From contig CASDLT010000028.1 in the NCBI GenBank assembly GCA_949281375.1, forward strand, positions 1-64,000: 64,000 nucleotides of DNA, in the 5' to 3' direction. The DNA is from an uncultured Nitrosomonas sp. (GTDB taxonomy: Bacteria > Pseudomonadota > Gammaproteobacteria > Burkholderiales > Nitrosomonadaceae). The notes under the pieces were generated by a model, which was not told the origin of the DNA, did no database searches, and saw only the letters and a program-made list of their open reading frames with translations. Positions 48,705-57,093 of the stretch are shown here, in pieces. Within the stretch, counting starts at the first letter, position 1; every line of letters begins with the position of its first letter. Made by a program: the position numbers and the translations under genes.

Positions 48705-50126
48705 TTATTTTGAAACCCGATACAGAGTGACGGATTCTTCGCCTGGCTTGTTGAGCTTGGCCGAGTTTCCATCGGCATTGATCGAGAAGTCAATGGATGT
48801 ATTATTGTCCAAATCGGAAAAACCGGCACAACCATTGGTGTTGTATGTAAAGCTCGAGAAGTTGAGCTTGCTGTTATTTTTGTTGTAACTGTAAGAGGAA
48901 AATTCAACGCCAGGTTTTGCACATTTTGATTGCTCCGGCCGTTGTGTGGTGCCTGTTGGGTCGATCATAAAGAATTTTCCATTAGGAAAGAAAACCAGCG
49001 TTGGCGTTTGAATAGCGGTGCTATCGTAAGCCCAGGCGCCGACAATGCCATTGGCATCATTATCGATTTTTGCGTAGCGGGTTTCTTTGACTTCCTTTTC
49101 GGCGACTTCGTTTTCGTCGCTCAACTGGATTGGCTTGGCGATATGGAAAAGCTCACCAAAAACACTGGTTTCGGCGCGTGCTCGTTGAACAGTAACGATA
49201 TCGGAGTTGATTAATTCGAATCCATCGGTGCGCACTCGACGCGTTGGGTTGGGATTGGATAGGCCGGCCTTGATATTGGTATCGATGCTCGGTGTTCCAA
49301 TTAACTTGAAGCCACGGTTATCAAATTCTTCCGCTTTAGCAATTCCATATTCCACTCCGGACTGGAATACCGTCTTTCCGCCGCAGACTCGGTTTTCATC
49401 ACAGGAATCATCAGGACGAGCATCACCCTGCAAATATTCACCGCTGATGTCGGAAGCCACGCGTAAGACGCTGGCGGTTTTATCCGTATAGCTCACCCAT
49501 ATTTGAGCGCTGAGCAGTGCGACGCCTTGTGACATAAAATGACTGCGTGCTTCTTCAGGAGTTCTGACCTCTCCCTGGATGCCGCTGGTTTCCATGATGC
49601 TTTTCAGTCCCGCAGTTTCAGCAAATTCTGCTGGTTCGCTGTCGAGATTGATGGAGTTTTTGACCGCTGCGGCTGTTTCACTGGAAATCGATATGCCATT
49701 GGACAGGTTGGCATCGGAATCCAATGATTGCAGCAAAACCAGTAAATTCTGAAGTTTGTTATTGTTATCGCCCGCCAATTCAATAGGGGTAACAATCTGT
49801 GAACCCTCAATGTTGCCGAGTGTCAAATTCCCCAATTTGAATTCAATTTTGTCACCGTGGTTGAAGTTGAATTTACCCTCTTCGTCCGTGGTGCCCGATT
49901 TGCCTGAGGTCGCTGCATAAGATATGCCAGAGACGGGTGAATCGACTAAAATACCCAGTGCAGGACCCGTTTGCGTAGCCCGTTTGGCGGTATTGACTGA
50001 TGATGAGGCGGATGACGTCGCTTGTGTTTTTTCGTCGCCACTGTCACAGGCGGTCAGTCCAGCAATCATCAGACTGGATAATAGACATACCCATGAATTT
50101 TTTCTTAAATGATGTATCTCTTTCAT
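48705..50126 (-). CDS. Large putative lipoprotein, unknown function
   Basis: 473 residues. The signal peptide VCLLSSLMIAGLTAC ends in a lipobox (LTAC). A Ser/Thr/Ala linker follows, then a domain with GILVDSPVSGISYAATSGKS and GTTDEEGKFNFNHGDKIEFKLGNLTLG, the pattern of carboxypeptidase-regulatory-like or bacterial Ig-like surface modules. The C-terminal half has NGIVGAWAYDSTAIQTPTLVFFPNG, resembling a lipocalin-like or C-terminal adhesin beta domain. No enzyme motif was seen. The transcript is probably monocistronic; a terminator-like hairpin follows. Confidence 0.75.
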   Translation of the reverse strand: MKEIHHLRKNSWVCLLSSLMIAGLTACDSGDEKTQATSSASSSVNTAKRATQTGPALGILVDSPVSGISYAATSGKSGTTDEEGKFNFNHGDKIEFKLGNLTLGNIEGSQIVTPIELAGDNNNKLQNLLVLLQSLDSDANLSNGISISSETAAAVKNSINLDSEPAEFAETAGLKSIMETSGIQGEVRTPEEARSHFMSQGVALLSAQIWVSYTDKTASVLRVASDISGEYLQGDARPDDSCDENRVCGGKTVFQSGVEYGIAKAEEFDNRGFKLIGTPSIDTNIKAGLSNPNPTRRVRTDGFELINSDIVTVQRARAETSVFGELFHIAKPIQLSDENEVAEKEVKETRYAKIDNDANGIVGAWAYDSTAIQTPTLVFFPNGKFFMIDPTGTTQRPEQSKCAKPGVEFSSYSYNKNNSKLNFSSFTYNTNGCAGFSDLDNNTSIDFSINADGNSAKLNKPGEESVTLYRVSK

Positions 50127-50230
50127 TAAGATGCTCTCTTTTGATTAATATTTATTAAATTACTCGGTAAATGGCTACCGTATTGTACTATCAACATTGC
50201 TATTATAACCAAGCATAAAAGTTTTCTTTT

Positions 50231-50267
50231 CTTCCTTGATAAAGGAAGTTTTATTTTTTTATTTTTT
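50231..50267 (+). terminator. Intrinsic terminator in front of the Rieske gene
   Basis: CTTCCTT (50231-50237), four-base loop, AAGGAAG (50242-50248), then TTTTATTTTTTTATTTTTT (50249-50267): a stem and U-tract in the plus direction. It lies 46 bp upstream of the Rieske ATG, and the nearest upstream plus-strand gene is priA-side sequence on the opposite strand. So either a short RNA begins near 50190-50215 or this attenuates a longer leader. A TATAAC at 50204-50209 with TTGTAC at 50183-50188 is a poor promoter pair. Confidence 0.7.
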
Positions 50268-50313
50268 CGTGTATTTTCGCCGCTAATTTTTTGGGAGAGT
50301 GTAAGGTATCAAT

Positions 50314-51420
50314 ATGTCTAACTTGGCTGAAATCTCACAACTGACGGGGATGTCGGTGCAACTTCCGGTTGATTGGTACTTGGATCCCAAGATCCTGGAA
50401 ATTGAAAAACGAATTTTATTCGAGAAGGGCCCAGGATATATCGGACATAAGATGATGGTGCCTAATATTGGTGATTATTATGTGCCCGAGGGCTTGAATA
50501 ATGCCAAAGTACTTGTGCACCATGAACAGGGCATTGAATTGCTGTCCAACGTTTGCCGCCATCGGCAGGCGCTGTTGCTGAAGGGGCGCGATAACATCAA
50601 GAACATCGTCTGTCCTATTCATCGTTGGACTTATTCGCTGGAAGGAAAATTACTGGGTGCTCCACATTTTGAACATAACCCTTGTCTCAATTTGAATAAG
50701 ACCCCATTGCAGAACTGGAATGGCTTACTATTTAATGGAGCGCGGAATGTGTCGCAGGATATGGCCAAATTCAGCATGTTGAAAGACTTTGATTTTTCCG
50801 GCCATATACTGGATCGGATTCAAATAGATCACTATGACTGTAATTGGAAAACCTTCATCGAAGTTTATCTGGAAGATTACCATGTCGATTCTTTTCATCC
50901 GGGGCTTGGACATTTTGTCAATACCAAGAAGCTCGATTGGGAATTTGATGATTGGTACAGCGTGCAGACGGTTGCCATTGATAATGCCCGCCTGCAACGA
51001 CCCGGCAGCCCTGTCTATGCAAAATGGCATGAGCAGGTATTACAACAAACTGAAGGGGAAATGCCGGCTTATGGAGCCATATGGCTGTTGTACTATCCCA
51101 ATATCATGGTGGAATGGTATCCCCACACATTAGTTATTAGCACCTTGATTCCAACAGGTGTCGAAAGTTGTATCAATGTGGTTGAATTTTATTATCCCGA
51201 AGAAATTGCCCTGTTTGAACGCGATTTCGTTGAAGCAGAGCAGGCAGCATACAAAGAAACTGCGTTAGAGGATGATGAAATCTGCAGATTGATGACCGAA
51301 GGTCGCCGAGCATTATATGAACAAGGGTTGAATGAAGTAGGACCATATCAAATACCTATGGAAGCCGGAATGAAACATTTCCATCACTTTCTACGCCGTG
51401 AAATCGAACCACACCTTTGA
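50314..51420 (+). CDS. Rieske [2Fe-2S] aromatic ring-hydroxylating oxygenase, alpha subunit-like
   Basis: 368 residues. The Rieske cluster ligands are C81-X-H83 and C100-X2-H103. The mononuclear iron histidines are in YLEDYHVDSFHPGLGHF and the preceding NCNWKTFIEVYLED pattern is the family's NWK block. No beta subunit, ferredoxin or reductase is encoded nearby, so it is an orphan oxygenase; the class includes single-component monooxygenases and demethylases of carnitine, choline or aromatic substrates. ATG 50314 is preceded by GGGAGAGTGTAAGG. The substrate is unknown. Confidence 0.88.
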   Translation: MSNLAEISQLTGMSVQLPVDWYLDPKILEIEKRILFEKGPGYIGHKMMVPNIGDYYVPEGLNNAKVLVHHEQGIELLSNVCRHRQALLLKGRDNIKNIVCPIHRWTYSLEGKLLGAPHFEHNPCLNLNKTPLQNWNGLLFNGARNVSQDMAKFSMLKDFDFSGHILDRIQIDHYDCNWKTFIEVYLEDYHVDSFHPGLGHFVNTKKLDWEFDDWYSVQTVAIDNARLQRPGSPVYAKWHEQVLQQTEGEMPAYGAIWLLYYPNIMVEWYPHTLVISTLIPTGVESCINVVEFYYPEEIALFERDFVEAEQAAYKETALEDDEICRLMTEGRRALYEQGLNEVGPYQIPMEAGMKHFHHFLRREIEPHL

Positions 51421-51584
51421 AGAGGCATTGAAAAGTCGACACGCGCTGGGCAGGTGAGTTGAAAAGAGTTTGAACAATGGAGCACGGCAACATGTTGAAC
51501 CAGATTTCACCACAACTTGACCTAGCGCATGAATTTTTGGTGCTTTCTTGACTGCTAAATCTTAAATATTTGTTGGAACCCCGA

Positions 51585-52445
51585 ATGCGATCATTGTGGA
51601 TGGTGCTCGCTGCATTTTTATTTGCATGCATGGGCGTACTGGTTAAATTGAGTGCTCCGTATTTTTCGAGTACTGAACTGGTGTTTTATCGTTCTTTATT
51701 TGGCGTATGGATGACTTACATGATTATTCGTCATCACCGGCTCCCGCTTCGTACTGCACATTGGAAAATTCATGTCTGGCGGGGATTAACCGGTCTTGTC
51801 AGTCTTTTGCTCTTTTTTTACTGTCTGACTCACATGCCATTAGCGGCGGCGATTTCTCTCAATTATACCTGGCCGTTATTTGTCGCTTTATTGACCATCC
51901 TGTTTTTGAAAGAGCAAAGCCATTGGTTGATGATTGGCGCCATTCTCATGGGTTTCGTCGGTGTTCTTCTGTTATTGCGTCCGGCTCTACCGGATGAAAA
52001 CTGGGATGCCAACATACTTGGCATCGCTTCGGGTTTCTTTGCTGCCATTGCTTACATGAATGTCAAGCAATTGGGTAACTTGGGAGAAACTGAATGGCAT
52101 GTGGTGTTTTATTTTACGTTGATCAGTACCTTGATTACGGGCGTGTGGCTGGCTTTTACATCCTTTCATCCCATTACCGCATATGGCTTGCTGCTGCTGG
52201 TAAGTATCGGCATGACGGCTACTCTCGCTCAGCTGGCAATGACTCGGGCCTATCATCGGGGCGCAACGCTCGTAGTCACTTCACTGGGTTACAGTACAGT
52301 TTTATTTGCTTGTGTGTGGGGAATGCTGTTATGGGATGAAGTACTACCTCCCATCGCATGGCTGGGCATGGGTCTAATCATCTTGGGCGGTTCACTGAGC
52401 GGCGTTCTCGGTCTGAAATTCTTGGCTTCGGCCCCGCCAAAATGA
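51585..52445 (+). CDS. EamA/DMT-family transporter
   Basis: About 286 residues from ATG 51585; frame open from TTG 51570. Ten predicted transmembrane helices form two EamA repeats, starting MRSLWMVLAAFLFACMGVLVKL and ending GMGLIILGGSLSGVLGLKFL. The family exports or imports amino acids, metabolites or nucleosides; substrate unknown. It follows the Rieske gene by 164 bp on the same strand. Confidence 0.9.
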   Translation: MRSLWMVLAAFLFACMGVLVKLSAPYFSSTELVFYRSLFGVWMTYMIIRHHRLPLRTAHWKIHVWRGLTGLVSLLLFFYCLTHMPLAAAISLNYTWPLFVALLTILFLKEQSHWLMIGAILMGFVGVLLLLRPALPDENWDANILGIASGFFAAIAYMNVKQLGNLGETEWHVVFYFTLISTLITGVWLAFTSFHPITAYGLLLLVSIGMTATLAQLAMTRAYHRGATLVVTSLGYSTVLFACVWGMLLWDEVLPPIAWLGMGLIILGGSLSGVLGLKFLASAPPK

Positions 52446-52533
52446 TATGTCGGGCATCATCATTTTGATTGTACAATTTGCACCCTGCAGCTTATTTACC
52501 TATGATGTGCCTGTTATCACATGAGGTCGAGTC

Positions 52534-52890
52534 ATGATTACAATTCAGAAAAAAAATAATCTCATCATCGTTGCAGTCATTGGTGAGTTCACATTAGTGG
52601 ACTATAAAGAGTTTGAACAGCAAGTACTCTACCAATCCCATTTTGATGGAAAAGCGAACCTGTTGTTTGATTGGCGGGATATGCTTGATTACACCGTCGA
52701 TGTCGCATGGGAAGAAATAAAGTTCATGCGCGAACATGGCAGTGATTTTAATCGTGTTGCAGTCGTCACCGATGACGAATGGCAAGCCTGGGGTGCCTGG
52801 GTGTTCAATCTGTTTATTGATGCAAACGTAACCGTGTTCCATGATTACGACGAAGCCGAACAATGGGCTTTGGGTAATATATCCGATTGA
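52534..52890 (+). CDS. SpoIIAA-like (STAS-fold) protein
   Basis: 118 residues. The pattern VAVIGEFTLVDYKEFEQQV, LLFDWRDMLDYTVDVAWEEI, VAVVTDDEWQAWGAWVFNLF and VFHDYDEAEQWA matches the SpoIIAA-like family (STAS-related fold). The family is often near membrane transporters or respiration genes, without known role; a lipid or small-ligand binding function has been suggested. A typical start at ATG 52534 preceded by GAGGTCGAGTC. No fused domain. Confidence 0.85.
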   Translation: MITIQKKNNLIIVAVIGEFTLVDYKEFEQQVLYQSHFDGKANLLFDWRDMLDYTVDVAWEEIKFMREHGSDFNRVAVVTDDEWQAWGAWVFNLFIDANVTVFHDYDEAEQWALGNISD

Positions 52891-52961
52891 TGCCCTGAAG
52901 GCATTGAATGCACTGTCTTGTATTTGTTCAGATTCATAATCACTGTAGAGATTGATGTACC

Positions 52962-53444
52962 ATGGATGAATTAGTGTTTGCACGCTTGTTGCATGTGCTG
53001 GGCGTGGTGTTGTGGATTGGTGGTGTCGCGATGGTGACATCAGTTCTGTTGCCTACGTTGATGCGAATGTCATCGATGTCCGAAGCAATGACCGTGTTTC
53101 AGCAGTTCAGGCGTCGATTTGCGGCTCAGGCGCGAATTTCGACCTTGATTGTGGGTATTTCGGGGTTTTATATGGTGTATGAGTTGAACGCATGGCATCG
53201 GTTCTTGCAATGGCAGTATTGGTGGATGCATTCGATGGTGGCGATCTGGTTATTGTTCAGCGTGATGTTGTTCATACAGGAACCCCGCGGTCGACGGCAA
53301 CAGCTTCCGCAATCTGCGGATGTACAAGTTACACCTGAGACGTTCGCTCGAATTCAGCGCAAGCATATCTTTTTGCTGATTCTAAGTTTGATGACCATTG
53401 CTGGTGCTGTGGCCGGCAGTCACGGCTGGCTCCTGGGAGTGTGA
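52962..53444 (+). CDS. CopD-like/SirB-linked membrane protein, four helices
   Basis: 160 residues. It begins MDELVFARLLHVLGVVLWIGG, with a histidine in the first helix and further helices around ISTLIVGISGFYMVYEL, SMVAIWLLFSVMLFIQE and HIFLLILSLMTIAGAVAG. The LHxLGVVxWIGG pattern is typical of CopD-like or DUF2269-type heme/copper-linked membrane proteins. The stop is 3 bp before the SirB gene, and the two together form a heme- or redox-type membrane module. Function not established. Confidence 0.75.
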   Translation: MDELVFARLLHVLGVVLWIGGVAMVTSVLLPTLMRMSSMSEAMTVFQQFRRRFAAQARISTLIVGISGFYMVYELNAWHRFLQWQYWWMHSMVAIWLLFSVMLFIQEPRGRRQQLPQSADVQVTPETFARIQRKHIFLLILSLMTIAGAVAGSHGWLLGV

Positions 53445-53447
53445 CCG

Positions 53448-53831
53448 ATGAGTTATGCCGTGTTAAAAATGATCCATGTCGGCAGTGTCATTGGCAGTTT
53501 TACGCTGTTCTTCATGCGTGGCGTGTGGCTAATGCAGAATTCCAAAAACCTGAGCCAGCGTTGGGTCAAAGTATTACCTCATATCGTCGATACGCTCCTG
53601 CTGGGCAGCGCGATCTTCTTGGCGATTGCCATCCAGCAAAATCCTCTGGAGCATGCTTGGCTGACGGCGAAAGTCATGGGACTACTTGTGTATATTGGGC
53701 TTGGTCTTGTCGCGATGCGATTTGGAAAAACTCGACAGATCAAGATTATTGCCTGGGGCGCAGCTGAGTGCGTATTTGCTTACATTGTCTTGGTTGCGTT
53801 AACCAAGCAGCCGCTGTTGGGACTGGGGTAA
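53448..53831 (+). CDS. SirB-family membrane protein
   Basis: 127 residues, four transmembrane helices. MSYAVLKMIHVGSVIGSFTLFFMRG and WLTAKVMGLLVYIGLGLVAMRFG match the SirB family, named from Salmonella invasion-gene regulation, though the molecular role is uncertain. GGGAG (53438-53442 region) precedes ATG 53448 and lies within the end of the preceding gene. Conserved histidines near the membrane surface could bind heme (inference). Confidence 0.85.
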   Translation: MSYAVLKMIHVGSVIGSFTLFFMRGVWLMQNSKNLSQRWVKVLPHIVDTLLLGSAIFLAIAIQQNPLEHAWLTAKVMGLLVYIGLGLVAMRFGKTRQIKIIAWGAAECVFAYIVLVALTKQPLLGLG

Positions 53832-53871
53832 CTTCGTCTGCGTCTTTTGAACTACATGCATCAATAAGCTG

Positions 53872-54396
53872 ATGAATTTCTCCGGAGTATGTGTCGACAG
53901 AGCAGATCCAACGCACGCTCAAGCGATATCCCGGCTCATCAACCTGACCTATCGCGGTAATTCTGGCTGGACACGGGAAACCAACATTATTCTTGGGGAT
54001 AGAACAAATCCACAGGAAATAGTCTCGGCATTGTCAAATCCGAATGGTTATTTTTTTGTGACCTATCTGAATAATGATCTGAAATCATGTATTTATGTGA
54101 CCCAAGAAAAGGATCATGCCTATATTGGTTTTTTTTCGGTACATCCCGATTTTCAAGCAAAGGGATTGGGCAAGCATATGCTGGAGTATGCAGAATCTTT
54201 CGCTCAGAACCAGTTAAACAGAGCAAAGTTTCGCATGTTTGTCGTGTCTCAACGGCCTGAACTGATCGCGTTTTACGAGCGCAGGGATTATCTTCGCACT
54301 AGTCGGATTGAGCCTTATCCTGTGCATCTGGGTATTGGCACTCCAAAAGTAGCCGAATTAACAATCGAATATTTGGAGAAAATTATTTCGTTGTAG
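53872..54396 (+). CDS. GNAT-family N-acetyltransferase
   Basis: 174 residues. The acetyl-CoA-binding motif A is in HPDFQAKGLGKHMLEYAESFA (Q-x-x-G-x-G/A type). The C-terminal EFYERRDYL-like segment AFYERRDYLRTSRIE forms motif B. The acceptor (protein, amine or antibiotic) cannot be told from sequence. The start ATG 53872 is 40 bp after the SirB stop. Confidence 0.88.
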   Translation: MNFSGVCVDRADPTHAQAISRLINLTYRGNSGWTRETNIILGDRTNPQEIVSALSNPNGYFFVTYLNNDLKSCIYVTQEKDHAYIGFFSVHPDFQAKGLGKHMLEYAESFAQNQLNRAKFRMFVVSQRPELIAFYERRDYLRTSRIEPYPVHLGIGTPKVAELTIEYLEKIISL

Positions 54397-54619
54397 GGCT
54401 TTATATCACCCAAAAGAGGGAATATTCTTATTTTCATTTTTTTTTGCGGATTTCATTGTTTCTTTTTCTTAATATAAATAATAAGATAGCGCGATCTTAT
54501 CTCAATAACATTACTTCCAACGATTGTTTGTATCAACATTTTCTTGACATTTCGTATGCTAGTTTGAAACACACATTGCTTGGCAATGTGATCAAGATAT
54601 TTCATAGACGAGGAAAATC

Positions 54620-54877
54620 ATGCTTAAAAAACTTTTTCTAATTATTCTATTAAGTTCGAGTGTTTCCTGTTTTGCTGAAACAGGAGAACGTAAATCAAAC
54701 GCACTGATCGATAGTAGTCAACAAAATCGGTCGTCCGCCGATGCCAAGCAAAAAAGCCAGTCATCTCAATCGACGCCATCTGGAAATCAAGGAGATTCGC
54801 AATCTTCGCAAGGTTCCGGTTCGGATTCCAATCCGAAACCTCCCATGATTGAATATTGTAAAAAACATACCTGTTAA
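54620..54877 (+). CDS. Small secreted Ser/Gln-rich protein
   Basis: 85 residues. Signal sequence LFLIILLSSSVSCFA (SVSC is a poor lipobox; cleavage after FA is more likely). The mature part is Ser/Gln/Lys-rich and disordered, ending MIEYCKKHTC with two cysteines. GAGGAAAATC precedes the ATG with the usual spacing. It is 29 bp upstream of the carbonic anhydrase gene and probably co-transcribed. Function unknown; a chaperone-like or envelope-attached linker protein is possible. Confidence 0.7.
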   Translation: MLKKLFLIILLSSSVSCFAETGERKSNALIDSSQQNRSSADAKQKSQSSQSTPSGNQGDSQSSQGSGSDSNPKPPMIEYCKKHTC

Positions 54878-54906
54878 CGACTATTTACTACATTCGGGGT
54901 TAATTT

Positions 54907-55698
54907 ATGAAAACTACGATAATAAGAAATCTGGCTTCTGTAATTTTTACTTGTTATGCAACGACGGTTATTTCAGCACCTCATTGGACGCATACTGAAC
55001 AATCAACGTGGTGGGCGGTGGAGGATACGGAGCAGGTCGTGCCGATGAAATATCCTTATGCGGAATGCGGTGTCGGGAAACATCAATCACCCGTCGATCT
55101 TGCAAACACGCCTATCATCGATACCAAGCCTTTGAGCCGCTTACAAGCCCTCTATGGTGTCGATACGCCGAGTTTTTTCAATACCGGTCATGCCGTGCAA
55201 GTCAATACATCGGAAAATTACGCTGGCGTGCTGAAAATTGGAGAGGAATCCTTTCCGCTGATCCAGTTTCATTTTCATGAACCGAGCGAACATGTCGTTG
55301 CAGGAAGAAATTTTCCTGCTGAATTGCATTACGTTCATGTCAACGAAGATGGAAGAATCATCGTGCTGGGTGTCGCCATAGATGTTGGAAACGAACATCC
55401 GGTTTTTCAAACGATTCTGGATAATATGCCAAATGAAGAAGGTCAGGAAAATGCTACCACCGGAATCCAGTTGAATCCCGCGCAATTATTGCCGGCGCTT
55501 GACCCTGCCAATCTCGAGTACTACACACTGGCTGGCTCGCTGACTACGCCACCGTGTAGCGAAGGTGTGCAATGGTATTTATTGCCCCAAACTATCACGA
55601 TTTCGGCAGCGCAGCTTGATCAATTGAAAACCTTCTATAATTCCAATGCGAGGGCTCCTCAGGAAGTGAATGGACGCAATTTGTTATCCACTAAGTAA
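54907..55698 (+). CDS. Alpha-type carbonic anhydrase, periplasmic
   Basis: 263 residues with a signal peptide (LASVIFTCYATTVISA). Zinc ligands are H122 and H124 in LIQFHFHEPSEH and H141 in AELHYVH. The Thr/Glu gate region reads LAGSLTTPPCSEGVQWYL, whose cysteine can pair with the one in YAECGVGKHQSP, the standard alpha-CA disulfide. It interconverts CO2 and bicarbonate in the periplasm, supporting CO2 supply for autotrophic growth in nitrifiers (inference). It follows the small secreted protein gene and ends before a strong inverted repeat. Confidence 0.95.
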   Translation: MKTTIIRNLASVIFTCYATTVISAPHWTHTEQSTWWAVEDTEQVVPMKYPYAECGVGKHQSPVDLANTPIIDTKPLSRLQALYGVDTPSFFNTGHAVQVNTSENYAGVLKIGEESFPLIQFHFHEPSEHVVAGRNFPAELHYVHVNEDGRIIVLGVAIDVGNEHPVFQTILDNMPNEEGQENATTGIQLNPAQLLPALDPANLEYYTLAGSLTTPPCSEGVQWYLLPQTITISAAQLDQLKTFYNSNARAPQEVNGRNLLSTK

Positions 55699-55721
55699 TG
55701 TGGATGTACGTTCACAAACAG

Positions 55722-55748
55722 GCTCCAATTGATCTGATCAATTGGAGC
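55722..55748. terminator. Perfect 13-bp inverted repeat after the carbonic anhydrase gene
   Basis: GCTCCAATTGATC (55722-55734), one base, GATCAATTGGAGC (55736-55748). The stem is long enough to form a cruciform or a strong RNA hairpin, but only AACGTG follows, so it is not a classic intrinsic terminator. It lies 24 bp after the stop and 51 bp before prmC. Confidence 0.55.
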
Positions 55749-55798
55749 AACGTGCTGTACCAGCGGGGGGAAGGCTTTAGCAGAGGATTGCCCCGCTG

Positions 55799-56650
55799 AT
55801 GGCGCTATACCCCAACACCATTGCTGAAGCACTGACAGCAGCAAGCATTGATAAAGTCGATGCGCAGTTATTGTTGCAGCATGTGCTCAATGTCGATCAC
55901 GCCTTCTTATTGACTCACCCCGAACAGGTATTAACTGAGCAGCAGCACGCTGATTTCCTGAATCTGACCCAACGTCGCAAGGAAGGCTTACCAGTGGCTT
56001 ATTTAACCGGGCAACGTACATTCTACGATTTGACGTTCGAAGTTTCCAATGCCGTCTTGATTCCGCGTCCGGAGACTGAATTATTGGTTGATCTGGCCTT
56101 GCAGCATATTCCTGCTGATAAACCGTCGAAAATCCTGGATCTGGGTACTGGAAGCGGGGTTCTTGCGATTACCATTGCCAAGCATCGACCTTACGCCCAG
56201 GTGACCGCTGTCGATGTCTCCAAAGATGCGATTGCAATTTGTCAACGTAACGCCCGCAATGTGCATGTTCAAAATATACGTTTCATCACTGCAAGCTGGT
56301 TCGATGAACTTTTGTCTGAAACTTTCGATCTGATAGTATCTAATCCGCCCTATGTTGCAGACGCCGATCCTCACTTGCAGCAAGGGGATTTGCGGTTTGA
56401 GCCTCGCTTGGCGTTAACCGCTGGTGTAAACGGATTGACGTGTATTCAGCATATTATCGACAAGGCTCCTCAGTATCTCATCCGCGAAGGGTGGCTGCTG
56501 TTCGAACATGGATATGACCAAGCCGCCGAATGCAGCCGATTGTTGCGCGATGCAGATTTTAGTAATATTTGTTCATATCCAGATTTGGCTGGCATAATGC
56601 GCGTCAGCGGCGGTCAGGCGATGGCTTTTCATTCGCGCAGTAACGGATAA
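55799..56650 (+). CDS. prmC: Release factor glutamine methyltransferase
   Basis: 283 residues. It methylates the GGQ glutamine of peptide chain release factors 1 and 2. The SAM motif I is ILDLGTGSGVLAI, and the catalytic NPPY is in IVSNPPYVADADPHL. The N-terminal helical domain contains VDAQLLLQHVLNVDHAFLLTHPEQ and the GLPVAYLTGQRTFYDLTFEV block. The prfA gene that often precedes it is not here; a strong inverted repeat is upstream. Confidence 0.95.
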   Translation: MALYPNTIAEALTAASIDKVDAQLLLQHVLNVDHAFLLTHPEQVLTEQQHADFLNLTQRRKEGLPVAYLTGQRTFYDLTFEVSNAVLIPRPETELLVDLALQHIPADKPSKILDLGTGSGVLAITIAKHRPYAQVTAVDVSKDAIAICQRNARNVHVQNIRFITASWFDELLSETFDLIVSNPPYVADADPHLQQGDLRFEPRLALTAGVNGLTCIQHIIDKAPQYLIREGWLLFEHGYDQAAECSRLLRDADFSNICSYPDLAGIMRVSGGQAMAFHSRSNG

Positions 56651-56712
56651 GGCACTTGACAACGTTTTAAGATATTAAATTTTTGGATAGATTTTTTGGA
56701 GAAATTAACACT

Positions 56713-57021
56713 ATGAATGTTGAAGATTTAATCGAGCAACAAATTAGCGCTCATCCGGTAGTTCTTTACATGAAAGGCTCATTAGATCAGCCGCAATGCG
56801 GTTTCTCTGCAAATGCGGTGAATATACTCAAGGCTTGTGGTGTCGATAATATTTATGCCGTTGATGTATTGGCAGATCCGGAAATCAGGCAAGGGATCAA
56901 GGATTATTCTAACTGGCCAACCATTCCCCAGTTGTATGTGAATGGAGAATTCATTGGCGGTTCGGATATTGTGACCGAAATGTATCAAAGCGGTGAACTA
57001 CAAAAATTATTCGAAAATTGA
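56713..57021 (+). CDS. grxD: Monothiol glutaredoxin (Grx4/GrxD type)
   Basis: 102 residues from ATG 56713, with TTGGAG upstream; the frame open from 56683 is not used. The active site is CGFS (in QPQCGFSANAVNIL), with the glutathione-binding KGSLD and WPTIPQLYVNGEFIGGSDIV blocks. Such proteins bind a [2Fe-2S] cluster with glutathione and traffic iron-sulfur clusters. It is 62 bp after prmC. Confidence 0.95.
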   Translation: MNVEDLIEQQISAHPVVLYMKGSLDQPQCGFSANAVNILKACGVDNIYAVDVLADPEIRQGIKDYSNWPTIPQLYVNGEFIGGSDIVTEMYQSGELQKLFEN

Positions 57022-57038
57022 ACTAGCCTTACATCAGC

Positions 57039-57092
57039 GCGATTCAGCTTGTTTTCACGACGTGTCAATGAACTGAATCGCTCGTAGTTTTT
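57039..57092. terminator. Convergent terminator between grxD and the YqaA gene
   Basis: GCGATTCAG (57039-57047) pairs with CTGAATCGC (57073-57081) across a 25-base loop. It is followed by TCGTAGTTTTTT in the grxD direction. It separates two converging genes. Confidence 0.6.
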
Positions 57093-57093
57093 T

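Noticed and set aside
54444-54641. 65-codon frame upstream of the small secreted protein
   Set aside because: AT-rich, low complexity, overlaps the better-supported gene with GAGGAA before its ATG.
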